Shown here: positions 1 to 11,530 of the stretch, in pieces | Numbering within the stretch: position 1 is the stretch's first letter | How the letters are laid out: every line of letters begins with the position of its first letter | Assembly (NCBI RefSeq): GCF_036898095.1 | Contig: NC_090744.1 | Span: forward strand, 12,537,158-12,601,157 | Source of the DNA: Palaemon carinicauda | Lineage: Eukaryota; Arthropoda; Malacostraca; Decapoda; Palaemonidae | Direction: 5' to 3' | Length of the DNA stretch: 64,000 bases | Program-made: the position numbers and the translations under genes | Notes under the pieces: generated by a model | What the model was told of the DNA's origin: nothing | Database searches by the model: none | What the model saw: the letters and a program-made list of their open reading frames with translations, nothing else

Positions 1-420
1 ATGGGGCGTGACCACCGTTCTCCTGCTCATGGGGCGTGACCACCGTTCTCCTGCTCATGGGGTGTGACCACCGTTCTCCTGCTCATGGGGCGTGACCACC
101 GTTCTCCTCCTCATGGGGCGTGACCACCGTTCTCCTCCTCATGGGGCGTGACCACCGTTCTCCTCCTCATGGGGCGTGACCACCGTTCTCCTCCTCATGG
201 GGCGTGACCACCGTTCTCCTCCTCATGGGGCGTGACCACCGTTCTCCTCCTCATGGGGCGTGACCACCGTTCTCCTCCTCATGGGGCGTGACCACCGTTC
301 TCCTCCTCATGGGGCGTGACCACCGTTCTCCTCCTCATGGGGCGTGACCACCGTTCTCCTGCTCATGGGGCGTGACCACCGTTCTCCTGCTCATGGGGCG
401 TGACCACCGTTCTCCTGCTG
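1..420. repeat. 28-bp minisatellite, 15 copies
   Basis: Fifteen head-to-tail copies of a 28-bp unit beginning ATGGGGCGTGACCACC run from the first base of the window, so the array probably extends beyond it. Copies 1-3 and 13-15 have G at unit position 25; copies 4-12 have C there. Copy 3 also has one T for C. There are no spacers, so it is not CRISPR. The unit length is not a multiple of 3, so it does not encode a simple peptide repeat. Confidence 0.97.
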
Positions 421-452
421 ATGAACCTCTTAGCTTTACCAGTGTCCTGCAG

Positions 453-550
453 TGGAATCAACACCAGTTACATCTAGGTTTTGCAAGTTAATCAAGATTT
501 TTGGAATCAACACCAGTTACATCTAGGTTTTGCAAGTTAATCAAGATTTT
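453..550. repeat. 49-bp tandem duplication
   Basis: Two near-perfect copies of a 49-bp unit starting TGGAATCAACACCAG lie directly end to end. They sit just downstream of the minisatellite. No coding potential. Confidence 0.93.
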
Positions 551-687
551 AAATATTAAAGTTAATAAACGAAAATTAAATTATTCTGTATTTTTCTTAG
601 CTATAAAAAACCATTGTTCTTTATATTGAATAAAAAAAAAAACCATTTTAAAAAACGAAGTACTGATAATTCATTTCAAGAGTCCCT

Positions 688-853
688 CGACTAATTGGAA
701 AACTATGAACAAATTGGTTTTAAATGAATGAGAGGGGTAAGCATCCATGTGTGTGTGTGAAGGGAAAACACGACTAATTGGAAAACTATGAACAATTCGG
801 TTTTAAATGAATGAGAGGGGTAAGCATCCATGTGTGTGTGTGAAGGGAAAACA
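688..853. repeat. 83-bp tandem duplication with (TG)n
   Basis: Two copies of an 83-bp unit beginning CGACTAATTGGAAAAC, each ending in a short TG run. They differ at only a few positions. The 340 bases after it, including a short ORF at 970-1182, show no recognisable feature. Confidence 0.9.
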
Positions 854-1200
854 AGAGATGCTTCTCTCTCTGTTCATCATATCAACCCAGTCCCAGTACA
901 CCAACACAAAGATTTAACAGCAGAAGTGGACAAGGCACTTGAACTTGTTCTTGAAAGTCGTTCAGTCCAATGATGACAATGCAACTGGGAAGAGATATCA
1001 CCTGGTCATATTATCATGGAGTGTGTGTTGAGTTCCCAGGGAGAGGCAAGGCCCAAGCACCTTTCCAGGAACAGAAAGACACGGATGGAATTCATCCTTC
1101 TCCTTCACACACTGCAGCAGTAAAACTTGAGACGGTGCACATCAACGTCCAAGGATTGCCAACCTCCTTAGGATGTTGCTGACGTCACACTGCCACATGA

Positions 1201-1430
1201 TGATTATTACTAGCTAAGCTATAACCCTAGTTGGAAAAGAAAGATGTTATAAGCCTAAGGGCTCCAACAGGGAAAAATACCCCAGCAAGGAAAGAAATTG
1301 AGGAAATAAACAATATGAAAAGCAATGAACAATTAAAATATTTTGAAAATGGTAACACCACCAAAACAGATATTTCATACGTAAACTATAAAAAGACTTA
1401 TGTCAACCTGTTCAACATGAGCGAAGGAAT
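1201..1430 (-). mobile_element. AAT-tailed non-LTR retrotransposon, 3' fragment
   Basis: This matches, in reverse orientation, the 3' end shared by many copies in the window (for example 28878-29265 and 55165-55771). It starts with the complement of the (AAT)n tail, followed by CTAAGCTATAACCCTAG and the conserved GGGCTCCAACAGGG. It is 5'-truncated and contains no RT sequence. Bases 1430-2538 hold no clear gene, only a diverged ~60-bp direct repeat around 1619 and 1679. Confidence 0.8.
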
Positions 1431-2542
1431 AGACAGAAAATATGAATGCTTTATACAGGTGAAAAAATTTAGTTATTAGAAGGTTGCACAGGAAATTATC
1501 ACACATCCTACACTTATCAATAAACCACAACATTAATCCTTCCTTCTAAATACAATATCCTTAACAGAAAAGCTTTATTAGGCATTTCCAGCTTCACAAA
1601 CAAGGAACTAACATAAAATTTGATTAATAGCATTACTAGGAATAAGCCAAAACAAAATTTTAGAGGTACTGTATACAATCTGATTAATAGCAATAATGGG
1701 GACTGTCCAAAATAAAATTAGAGGGGCCTGTGACTGGTGAAGTCATTTAACAGGTGTCGAATATTCAAATCGCATTAAAAAATATACTATTTGATGAATA
1801 GTAGAATAAGGGACTAGCCATAAAAGAGAAACTTTTACAAAAAAAATTTTTTTGGAAATAAAGTAGAGATAATAGCATATGGATAGATAGTGATGCTGGT
1901 CCTAAAGCATGTGAGGCAATCAAGCATACCTGTGCACCTTGAGGTGGGAAAACAAAGGCCTTGGTCCAAAAAGAAGAAAAGAAGGGTGCACTTCCATTCC
2001 GACAGGCAGTGAGTGAAGAGACGACCTTGTCTGGGCATCCTGGCTGATGCCAAACACACACTGAGGAAAGAGATCCTCGGTACTCTATGAAGAGGCAGCA
2101 CTATCAGGAAATTCTGACAATAAGAAGGGCAGTGACCCTCCCTTTCAACTCGGCAGCAGTAGCTGCTACTATCATGCATAAGGAAATAAACAGTAACAGT
2201 AATGCTGTCAAACAGGAACAAGAAACCATATAAGCAAGATGCACAGACAACTGTCAGTTAGCTAGAAATGTCTGGAAAACAGAAAAAACTTTCATCTTCA
2301 TTAATATCCTTTGCACAGAACGAACTTCCAACAATTATCTAAAGGAAAAAGAAATAAGATTAAAAATGCCAGTTGACAGTGCTGGGAGTATAGTAAGTCT
2401 AATTTCCGGCGGCTGAAAAAGTGGCCATTCAGTATCACAGCAGGATAGCGAGGATTCCTTGCCACCTACCAGTAACTGCTGACACCACCTTATAAATTTT
2501 AACATCTGGGTTCTAGCAATGCTGAATACATAATCCTATTAA

Positions 2543-2840
2543 CCCTTTTACCCTCAAAGGACGTACTGGTACGTTTCACAAAAGCTATCCCTTTACCCCC
2601 ATGGACGTACCGGTACGTCCTTGCAAAAAAATGCTATACAAATTAATTTTTTCATATTTTTGATAATTTTGACAAAATTCAGGCATTTTCCAAGAGAACG
2701 AGACCAACCTGACCTCTCTATAACAAAAATTAAGGCTATTAGAGCAATTTAAAAAAAATATACTGCAAAATGTGCTGGGAAAAAATAACCCCCTGGGGGT
2801 TAAGGGTTGGAAATTTCCAAATAGCCTGGGGGTAAAAGGG
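2543..2840 (+). mobile_element. piggyBac-like TTAA MITE, copy 1
   Basis: Best reference copy of a ~300-bp family. TTAA flanks both ends (2539-2542 and 2841-2844). The termini are CCCTTTTACCC and GGGGGTAAAAGGG, inverted relative to each other. TTAA target duplication with C-rich termini is the hallmark of piggyBac elements; there is no transposase, so this is a non-autonomous derivative. Inside lie two palindromic motifs of the form CGTACYGGTACG. The second (2603-2620, GGACGTACCGGTACGTCC) is a perfect 18-bp palindrome. Assignment to piggyBac rests on the TSD and ends only. Confidence 0.85.
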
Positions 2841-3599
2841 TTAAAGGATGAAGATTTGTATACAGTCCATGTAAAAACAAATATTGTGTTGCAATGTATT
2901 GTGGGAGTCATTTGTCAATGCAATTCAATGTTATATTGTAGTGCTAAGGTTGCTAGGTTTAAAAATGCACGTGTGTATCGTGAGATTGATGAATACTGTA
3001 TAGAATTTTGTTCAAATTCATTGGATTGAGTTTATTAAGAAGCTATATACTGTACTGTCACATTTGAAAAGTGAGGGAAATGTGTTCTATCAAATTTTTA
3101 GTAAGTTTGAAGTGAATGCAATACTGTATGCATGTCATTGTGCAATTGTACAAAAAGGTAAAGTAGAAAATACGTAGGCATTGGCTGATTTTGGTCTAAG
3201 AACCACAGACTTCTCTTCATATTTGCTGTGACAGAGCAAGCAAGCAAGCTAAGCATCAATTATTTTCAAGTGTAAAGGAAATCGAGCAGTATGGAAGAAG
3301 AAATGAATGCTTTGAGGGAAGAACTCAGGAGGAAGAGTATTTGAGAATGAAAGGTTGACGAAGAAAAGTGAATAACTGAGGATGATAGGGAAAGAGAAGA
3401 AACAGTGAAAGGTTACCTGAAAATACCTGAGATAATGGAAGCAAGAACATCTGAAATGAAGAAATTAGAGGGAAAGGAGATGCAGAAAAGAAGAGACTCT
3501 CCTACACCAGCACGCAGGAAGTTGAACGAGGGTACTAAGAAAAGCAGATGTCAAGAAATGCAAAGTTTTAATACAATTACATAAAAGCAAAGTAAAAAA

Positions 3600-3850
3600 A
3601 CCCAGCCACTGAGGGGGACAAGCCAGCATCAACTTGGTGCCGGTCCCAAGCCCGGGTTAATTGGGAGGGTTGGCGGCAGGAAAAGCATCCAGCCATGAAA
3701 AATTAGCCAAAACCAATATGGCCAGTGGCGATTGTGAGATTAACCGGTGATGAAGTGTGGGACAGAGGTAGATGGAGAACACTGGCCAGATACATCGACC
3801 CCACATAAAAGTGGGAAAAGATGTAGACAAAGAAAAAGAAGAAAAGCAAA
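3600..3850 (+). mobile_element. RTE/BovB-like non-LTR retrotransposon 3' end
   Basis: The stretch has the layout of a widespread RTE-type 3' end: a GGTGCCGGTCCCAAGCCCGG block, GGCATCC-like text, a GACCCC box and then AAAGTGGGAAAAG followed by a GAAGAA-rich tail. No ORF survives. The family assignment comes from memory of similar invertebrate and fish repeats, not from a search. Bases 2845-3599 before it show nothing I recognise. Confidence 0.55.
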
Positions 3851-4133
3851 GTCAAAGTACTCACCAACAAATAAGAGATCAAATGGGTAAGGATAAGAAC
3901 GCAAATCAAAGAGAATTTAGGAAAAGTCTTCTAAGATATCATTACTACATTAAGTCCCTGATAGTACAGTATACAGTACAGTGGTTTGAAGAGAAATTAA
4001 TGGTAGTTTTGAAAAAAAATAATTAGGAATGTACAAATTTGGCAGTTTTTCGGAAGGGAAATTGGCTTACTTTTTTACAACAATTATGCGTGTGGGTGAA
4101 CAGTTATGAATCTGTGAGAGGTCGAGTGATCAG

Positions 4134-4830
4134 GTGAATATGAAAAGAGCTGCCATTAAGACAAAAACTAAGCTTGTAGCAGATAGAATTAGAAAAAATA
4201 AGACAAGACATGCATGCATAGACTGGAAACTTTATGAAAGTAGTACAGTAGTACCGTATGCAGTCAAGGATATAAATGAACATATGGCGTTTGTACTGAA
4301 TTTCTTTTCCACTGTCCACGTCAGTGTCCGAAAGTATCAATTTGTAAAGCATAAAATGAGATGTGTAAATGGAAAATTGTAATGGGATGGTGTGTTGGAA
4401 ACAGTAGATCATGTAACCCAGTGAATGTCATAGTAATCTTTCTGGATAAATACTATGGGAATGAGAGTGAGAGAGAATGCGAATAATCAAATCCAGATTA
4501 AAATGTGATTTAGATGTAACAGCTTAGGTCAATAGAAGAATAATAATTTAGATGGTCACTAGATACTAAAGAAAATGCATCATGTGAATGAATGTTCTAA
4601 AAGTGTAATAAGTTATGCCATACAGCAAGAGTGGGGGAATGAAAATTGTGGTCAGAAAGGATATTGTCCCAGGAAGTATAAGGCTCCAAGAAGCAAATGT
4701 ACAAACTGAACATGGTTGGTCTGGTAGTGAATGTTTAGGAGAATGGTGAATATTTATCAAATTGAGAATCGATAAAGTAAAGGGAGCTGTAGTACGTTCC
4801 AGCATAGTGCTATATTACATATCCTTGTAG
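4134..4830 (+). pseudogene. decayed gag-like retroelement ORF, copy 1
   Basis: An 82-codon open stretch (4134-4382) and the following ~450 bases resemble, with many substitutions, the region 7594-8500. Both contain a lysine-rich segment ending near KHKMRCVNGK or KDKMRWVNVK, then remnants of Cys/His-rich text (TGTGATTTAGATGTAAC near 4501, TGTACAAACTGAACATGG near 4699). This looks like a gag or ORF1 with CCHC knuckles, full of stops. Function is not preserved. Confidence 0.4.
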
Positions 4831-5799
4831 AAGCTAAGTAATTTGTCTCTCTGTGGAGGATACTACAGTACATCCTATCAATTAAAGGCAACAGGTCATT
4901 TGTAATTGGACAATTATAATTAATATTTGCCACCATCATGGATAGAAACTCATCCAGAATGAGTTTGAAGAAGTGAAAATTTGGAGAGGATATATAAATA
5001 TTGATAGCGTAATTTTATCAATTTGAAAAGGAAAATGAGATATAACGATGCTGTGGAAATTAAAAGAACCTCATAAGCTTGAATATGATTAAGTGTGAGG
5101 AATGGAAGTAATGTGTGCATGGGAAAGAAAGAAAAAGGGTAAACTACTATCTCAGGATATAAGTATTATCATCTGCCGAAGAGTAATCTCGGTGAATGTC
5201 AGGGCAAAGTTTCTGGATGGATACTTAGCAAATGAATGAGGAAACAGATAGTTGAAGTGTATACCAAGAATGCTAGAAAGGAGATATGTCATGAACAAAT
5301 GTAACTGAATAAGTGACAAAAACTGTAATGTCAGAAAAAACAAAATTCATTAATTGAATGTGAAGCATACTAGAGTAACAGAACTTAGTGATGCAAGACT
5401 ACAAAAGAAGTTTTGACGAAGGAGAAACTTAATTTTTGGGGAGGTGCTCTGTGGTCTCCAATGACTTTCCTGTTCAAGGCTAGAACAGGGAATTCAATAC
5501 AGCCCAATACCAAAGAAATATTGTTCCCCTGCTCTAGGGGCAGTGCACCAACGTGCAGAGTACAGACACTGGATTATAGGGGACACCTGCAGTTCAGGCC
5601 CATTACAACTTGCCACAACACTTCTAAATCTGCACGATGTCAATGACTGCTGAAGATATAAGAAAAGTAAATAAGAGGTTCAAAAATAGGAAGACAGAGG
5701 ATATTACAAACCAGATGCTGCACTGGAGTGGTGATAAGTGTTATTAAGTGGCTATTAGGGTTTTTAAAGCTAGCCTACAGGATGCAAAACTGGTGAAAG

Positions 5800-6010
5800 A
5801 ATGAATGAATATAAAGATAAAAGTGACTTGTAGGAATTATAGGGGACAAATGTTACATGATATACTAAGGAAGGTGTATGGTACAATTTTGATTGGCAAA
5901 GGAAGGAAGATGAAAGAAAATTTGGTAAGGGAAGGAACTGTGGATTTTGAAGAGGATGCGTGGATCATACATTGATTACAATTCAGTTTTGTGGAAAGTA
6001 AAATGAAGAA
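5800..6010 (+). pseudogene. reverse transcriptase relic
   Basis: Translation around 5830-5960 reads CRNYRGQMLHDILRKVYG, then ILIGKGRKMKENLVREG. This matches the RT segment (C-R-N-Y-R-G ... L-x-K-V-Y-G) of the RTE-like family seen intact near 15963. Stops and frameshifts follow. It probably belongs with an 'IYGSEALIL' relic near 9110-9140, matching the YGSELW motif of the same family. Dead copy. Confidence 0.55.
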
Positions 6011-6512
6011 AAAACATTATGGCACACCAAAAAAATATGATATTTTGTGAAGGTATATTCTGGGTGAAAAAGAGATTGTATGGTACTGTATACATAGAAA
6101 ATAAAAGCTTAGAAAAGTGAAAGTTTTATAGAAGCATGTAAGAGTACTGTCGAGTGGGCAATGACCAGTGTGGTGGTAAAGATGTGAGGCTTAATAAGTC
6201 CGACTCATTATCTTCATGGATGGAGTTATGCAAAAAGTCAGGAGAGAAATATGAATGTAAGTGCAACCACTACACAGTACAGTAACACCCAACTCTATAT
6301 CATGAATTTGTTCCGAGAGACCAGAAGCAAAGCTATTTTCGACACTATGTATTTCCACCTTAAAAAGCTACTTTTACGTTTCCTATATACCCTACTGAAC
6401 AGTTTAAAGTACTAGAACCCTGCTATCCTTTTATAAATAGCAAACACCTACAGTAATAAGTTTCCATGTGAAGTACAGTACTGTACTTTTTAAAGCACCC
6501 AAGACATTTTAA

Positions 6513-6810
6513 CCCTTTTACCCCCAGGCTATTTGGAACTTTCCAGCCCTTAACCCCCAGCGGTTTTTTTTTTCAAGCACATTTTGCAGTATATTTTTTA
6601 AAATTGCTCTAACAGCCTTAATTTTCATCATAGAGGTGTCAGGTTGGTCTCATTCTCTTGGAAAATGCCTGAAGTTTCTCAAAAAATTATCAAAATTATG
6701 AAAAAAAAAATGTAAATAGCAGTTTTTTGCAAGGACGTACCGGTACGTCCAAGGGGGTAAAGGGACGAGATTTGTGAAACGTACCAGTACGTCCTTTGTG
6801 GGTAAAAGGG
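6513..6810 (-). mobile_element. piggyBac-like TTAA MITE, copy 2
   Basis: Flanked by TTAA at 6509-6512 and 6811-6814, in the opposite orientation to copy 1. The perfect palindrome GGACGTACCGGTACGTCC is at 6733-6750. Lies in unit 1 of the 622-bp duplication. Confidence 0.88.
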
Positions 6811-7134
6811 TTAATAAGTCTGACTCATTATCTTCATGGATGGAGTTAAGCAAAAAGTCAGGAGAGAGAAATATGGATATAAGAGCAACCACTACAGTAC
6901 AGTAACACCCAACTCTATATCATGAATTTGTTCCGAGAGACCAGAAGCAAAGCTATTTTTGACACAAGATGTATTTCCACCTTAAAAAGCTACTTTTAAG
7001 TTTCCTATATACCCTACTGAACAGTTTAAAGTACTTGAACCCTGCTATCCTTTTATAAATAGCAAATACCTACAGTAATAAGTTTCCATGTGAAGTACAG
7101 TACTGTACTTTTTAAAGCACCCAAGACATATTAA

Positions 7135-7431
7135 CCCTTTTACCCCCAGGCTATTTGGAACTTTCCAGCCCTTAACCCCCAGGGGTTATTTTTTTTCAAG
7201 CACATTTTGCAGTATATTTTTTTAAAATTGCTCTAACAGCCTTAATTTTCATCATAGAGAGGTCAGGTTGGTCTCATTCTCTTGGAAAATGCCTGAAGTT
7301 TTTCAAAAAATTATCAAAATTATGAAAAAAAATGTAAATAGCAGTTTTTTGCAAGAAGTACCGGTACGTCCATGGGGGTAAAGGGATGAGTTTTGTGAAA
7401 CGTACCAGTACGTCCTTTGTGGGTAAAAGGG
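7135..7431 (-). mobile_element. piggyBac-like TTAA MITE, copy 3
   Basis: Flanked by TTAA at 7131-7134 and 7432-7435. It is the duplicate of copy 2. Its inner palindrome is damaged (AGAAGTACCGGTACGTCC), showing divergence after duplication. Confidence 0.88.
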
Positions 7432-7593
7432 TTAATAAAATATGTTACAATGGTGCATGGATAGAGAGCCCAGAAAAGAGGTAAATCAATGGAGGAATGC
7501 AGTAGAAAGATTGCTTCCTTGCTACTGCCTATGAGAAAGGAGAAAGTTAAGATTAAGAGTGAGATTTCATGTTGGCTATTGTCAGTAAAATAA

Positions 7594-8560
7594 ATGATCA
7601 CGGTGGAACGCAACAGAACTTCAGGCTTAACATGTTACAGTTACACCACAAAGAAAGACAGAATTGCAAGAAGACAGAACGGGACAAAATTAGACAGGAT
7701 ATATGCAATTAGAATGGAGACTTTACGAAAGAAGACGTACTGTGTAGAAACAGATATAAATGACTGTAGGGTGTTGATAAAGAATTTCTTGGCTACTGTA
7801 TTGAGCAATGTCTGTGTTTACCATTTAGAAAAGGATAAAATGAGATGGGTAAATGTAAAATTTAAATGAGATAGTGTGCAGGAATTGTGAAAAATTTGAG
7901 ATTAAAATTGATATGAATGCAAGAAATGGATATAGTGTATATGCGAGAAAGTAAGGAGAAAATGTGTTTCATAATAGAAGGTATATAGACTTGCTCTTGA
8001 CGAGCAACCCCGTGAAAGTTGTGGCAATATTTCAGGATGAATACTGTGGAATTGTAAGTGTCACTAATCAAAATGAGTACACTATACTGTATACCCAGAA
8101 TTCCAGAACACAGAAATAAGTATCATAAAGATATACAAGAAAGGATAAAAGACAAACTGGAAGGGGTTAAGATGTAATAAATTTGGTTTAAGGTGGTCAC
8201 TCAGCACATGCTTTAGTTGCGGAGAGAAAGGGCATTGTGTGAATGAAAGTACAGAAGTGAAATAGGCTACACCATTTCACAGAATGGAGGTGGTCTGGAT
8301 ATTGTACTCAGCAAGGCCATTTTGTTGGGATGTGCTCGACTCTAAGAAGTATATGTACAAACTAAAGCATGACTGATCTGATAGGGGACAGTACGGCTCC
8401 AATAAACAAATGCAAAAACTGAGAATGGTTGATCTGATGGTGAATGTGTGGGGAATGGGAAAAATAGAAACAGAAAGGTTAGGAGTGGATAGAAATACGA
8501 AGTGTTTGAAGAAATATATAAAATTTTGCAAATCTTGAGTGGTAGAACAAGCAACTTCAG
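7594..8560 (+). pseudogene. decayed gag-like retroelement ORF, copy 2
   Basis: A 91-codon open stretch (7594-7869) is followed by stop-laden sequence. Near 8203 the translation ACFSCGEKGHCVNES resembles a CCHC zinc knuckle in which the last Cys is now Ser. The segment is related to 4134-4830 and to 10740-11160. This suggests three old copies of one gag or ORF1. Not functional. Confidence 0.45.
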
Positions 8561-9402
8561 ATATTAAAATACGAAATGAGTGCGAGGGCAGAAAAATGTA
8601 TTTTGAACCTAGAATAAGGGATTAAATGGAGCATAGGCAATATTTTGAGCAATAGGAATCTGACAAGAGTACGGGTGTATAAAAATCTGTCAAGGAAATG
8701 GTTGAGTACAGGTCCTATACTAGAACATAGTGTGTTGCAGAGGGCTATATAAAAGTGGAATATAACATGCATCTGTATGTGAAACTTGCTTAGATTTATT
8801 GAGATTAATACATAGGGGACTGTATCAAGTTTAATGCAATTTCATATATTAATTACTTTGATTAAGGTAAGCACTAAGATGTTGCTTTTTCAATAATACT
8901 GTACTATTACCAAGTGATAAGTGCATATAATATATTGTGTAAAATAAATACGATGGTCCGTTTCATGATTATCATTAACGGTAGAGTTGTGAGCATATGA
9001 AAGTAAATTGTGTGATCACATGTAATTGTAAAAACTGTTGAATAAAGAAAATATATCTTGACCTCACAGCCCCAATCCCCATATTATGAATAGATTTTAA
9101 AAAGACAATCATCTATGGAAGTGAAGCATTGATATTAATCCGAGAAAGCGCTGGTGGTTAGTACCGATTAAGATATTTGAAAATCCATGTATAACAAAAT
9201 GAACCTAATGATGACCACAACAGGATTAATGAAAAATATGTAAACCACCAACAAAGTTGCATAGAAATATGTGGTTCAAGATAGTAAGGGTGACAGATGG
9301 TGTCAAGATGTGTACTGGATTAATTAATGTTTATTAAGTGATTTTGAATCAAATATAAAGCAAATGATCAAGTAAATTACCCTGATGGGACAGATGCACA
9401 GG

Positions 9403-9664
9403 TCTTACATACATACATATACCCAGGCACTTCCCCCAATTTTGGGGGGTAGCCGACACCAACAATGAAACAAAACAAAAAGGGGACCTCTACTCTCTAC
9501 GTTCCTTCAGCCTAACCAGGGACTCAACCGAGTTCAGCTGGTACTGCTAGGGTGCCACAGCCCAACCTCCCACATTATCCACCACAGATGAAGCTTCATA
9601 ATGCTGAATCCCCTACTGCTGCTACCTCCGCAGTCATCTAAGGCACCGGAGGAAGCAGCAGGTC
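9403..9664 (-). mobile_element. RTE-like (TATG)n-tailed retrotransposon 3' end
   Basis: Reverse-oriented copy of the 3' end seen at 13985-14241, including the CATACATACATATAC tail complement and the block CTTCCCCCAATTTTGGGG. Upstream, in element orientation, the match to the RTE stops at about 9664. A different repeat (9665-9840) is joined there; a diverged inverted partner of it occurs at 10450-10660. Confidence 0.85.
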
Positions 9665-9840
9665 TTAGGAGAGGCATTTCTGTTACAGTGGACTTCAGAG
9701 CAGGAAGCGAGAGGGCCGTACAGAGAAGTAGCAACATCATAAAAGAAATTGTCTGCACCAAGGATCCTATTATATAATGTCCAATTAGTAGAGACGGGAA
9801 AACCATATACAATACGGCCTATGCTACTCTAATGCAGAAA
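9665..9840 (-). repeat. unclassified repeat fused to RTE 3' end
   Basis: The reverse complement of 9665-9840 (AGGCCGTATTGTATATGG ... GTAACAGAAATGCCTCTCC) is a diverged match to 10516-10660 on the plus strand. In the first copy it is joined directly to an RTE tail. It may be a SINE-like or chimeric element borrowing that tail. Confidence 0.5.
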
Positions 9841-10034
9841 CACAAGCTGCCGTATTGAGAAAAATAGAACGCATTTTGTTAGGGGTGGCGTTATGGTTTG
9901 CTGTGGGTTACCTGTATTATATTTCACACTAAGATGTGCAGGTATCATATGTCAAGGGCACAATTGTATGTTTATAATTACCCCATGATAGATATGAACA
10001 TATGAAAATGTCTGATCTGTGGTGACGAAATAAT

Positions 10035-10421
10035 GTGACAGCCTAAGCCAACATCTAGTAAAAGATATAAGTACTGTATGTATAATTGTACACCAACTTT
10101 GAACTTACGCACACACTGTGATAAAAGTACATCATACAATAGATCATCAAAGTCTGCATATCCAATTCTTATAAAAAAAAAGGGCAAACAAGAACATGGT
10201 GTATATAGCACGTGTTTCATACACGATCGTACACTAACGTTAGTTTTTTTTCTCTCGCTCTCCCCTGCTCTGATAATATAAACCTGTTTAAGTTTGCTAT
10301 CAAACATCTTGTACTGTTTTCATTTTGTCATTCTTGCTCTCAACTATCTGTATATTAGCTCGCTGTCTTGTTGAATAAACTCTATTACATACATCTCTCC
10401 TCTCTGTAAGAACCTAACAGT
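10035..10421 (+). mobile_element. putative solo LTR (gypsy-like)
   Basis: The interval begins TGTGACAGCC and ends ACCTAACA (TG...CA). It has a TATA-like box near 10276 (AATATAAACC) and a polyadenylation signal AATAAA at 10374-10379. It is followed by GTTACATTGCCACC, which resembles the start of a gypsy primer-binding region. No second LTR or internal ORF was found, so this is only a suggestion. Confidence 0.3.
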
Positions 10422-10515
10422 TACATTGCCACCTTAGCAACCCAAACCAAACTGTACCACCACCGTTTCCAAAGTCGCGTTCCATTTTTCTTGACTGTGC
10501 AGCCAATGTCCCTAG

Positions 10516-10660
10516 GCCATATTGCATAAGGCTTTTCCTTATTTATTAATACAACATTATATAAGAGGATTTTGGGGGAGACTATTTCTCCATGTTAATG
10601 CCCCTCGACTTGACTCCTGCTTCACAATTCAGTGTAACAGAAATACTCTACCTCTTCTAA
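10516..10660 (+). repeat. diverged copy of the 9665-9840 repeat
   Basis: Shares the order GGCCATATTG, ACATTATATAA(G/T)AGGAT, CCTGCTTC..., GTAACAGAAAT with the reverse complement of 9665-9840, at clearly lower identity. Confidence 0.55.
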
Positions 10661-10739
10661 CACCTATTCATCTATCCAGACAGAAATTGTTCCTTTTGAA
10701 TAAAGATCTCAAAACAAAATGTCCTTAAGTCATATGGAA

Positions 10740-11160
10740 ACAGACTTGAACACCAGCAGCCTAATGTTGTGGATAAGACATCTGAAGAGCAGTATGAGGA
10801 TGAAAGCGTAAGATAATGAAAAATATATTGCACATGAAGAGATATGATTGCAAAGTCTAAGAGGGATATAATAAGAAAAGGCAGATTGAAGGGTATTTCA
10901 AGTACAACAGAATAGGTAAGAAGAATAACTAGGTGGTCAATGGGTATCTGTTTTGGCTCCGGGAAAGTAGATCAGCGTGTGAAAGATTGTTACAGAGGTC
11001 AGATTACGGTAAATGTTTCATGAATACTGGATTAGGTCACACGAGTATGTGGAGTGCTGTAATCACAGCCAGCAGGGTAATTTTCTAATAATACGTTAGG
11101 CTCTAAGAAGCTAATGTACAGGTTGTGGAATGGAAGGCCATGCAGAGAACGTGTGTAAAT
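10740..11160 (+). pseudogene. decayed gag-like ORF, copy 3, with intact CCHC knuckle
   Basis: At 11115-11156 one frame reads CTGCGMEGHAENVC, a complete C-x2-C-x4-H-x4-C zinc knuckle as in retroviral and retrotransposon Gag. It is followed at once by a stop. The preceding 350 bases contain stops in all frames but resemble the other two gag-like relics. I see nothing clear in 11160-11409. Confidence 0.5.
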
Positions 11161-11530
11161 AAGATGTGAAAAAGGGAATGTCAGGAATTGATTAGAAATG
11201 AGTTTTGGTAGACCTGGCTATAAAAATGAGTTTCAAGGGGTGAGTCCTATACTCGAAAAGAATGCATACTGTATACAAAAGATGAAAAAGGTTTCACATG
11301 TAATGTAGTGATGTGAGATGACAATTAAAAGAGAATACTGTAGTAGTATAAGTTGGAACGCAGCTTCAATTGATGGCCTCATGACAGGTAGGTATCAAGT
11401 AGTTTTTTAAAGGGATTTTGACGAAGGAAAAATCTATTTCTGGGCGAGAGACCCGTGTCGCCCAGTGAAATGTTTATTGGACGAAAAATATTTACATACA
11501 AAGATTTACAATAAAAAAAAAAAAAAAGAC

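Larger units (their letters stand above)
6190..7440. repeat. ~622-bp tandem duplication containing a MITE
   Basis: Two units, about 6190-6812 and 6813-7440, share the order: AATAAGTC(C/T)GACTCATTATC, a CAGTACAGTAACACCCAAC block, a CCTTAAAAAGC block, then a TTAA MITE. The MITE is in the same place in both, so the duplication came after the insertion. Units differ by scattered substitutions. Confidence 0.85.

Noticed and set aside
1..420. CRISPR array
   Set aside because: The 28-bp units are contiguous with no unique spacers; it is a minisatellite.
970..1182. 70-residue ORF
   Set aside because: No motif, no supporting context, and length expected by chance.
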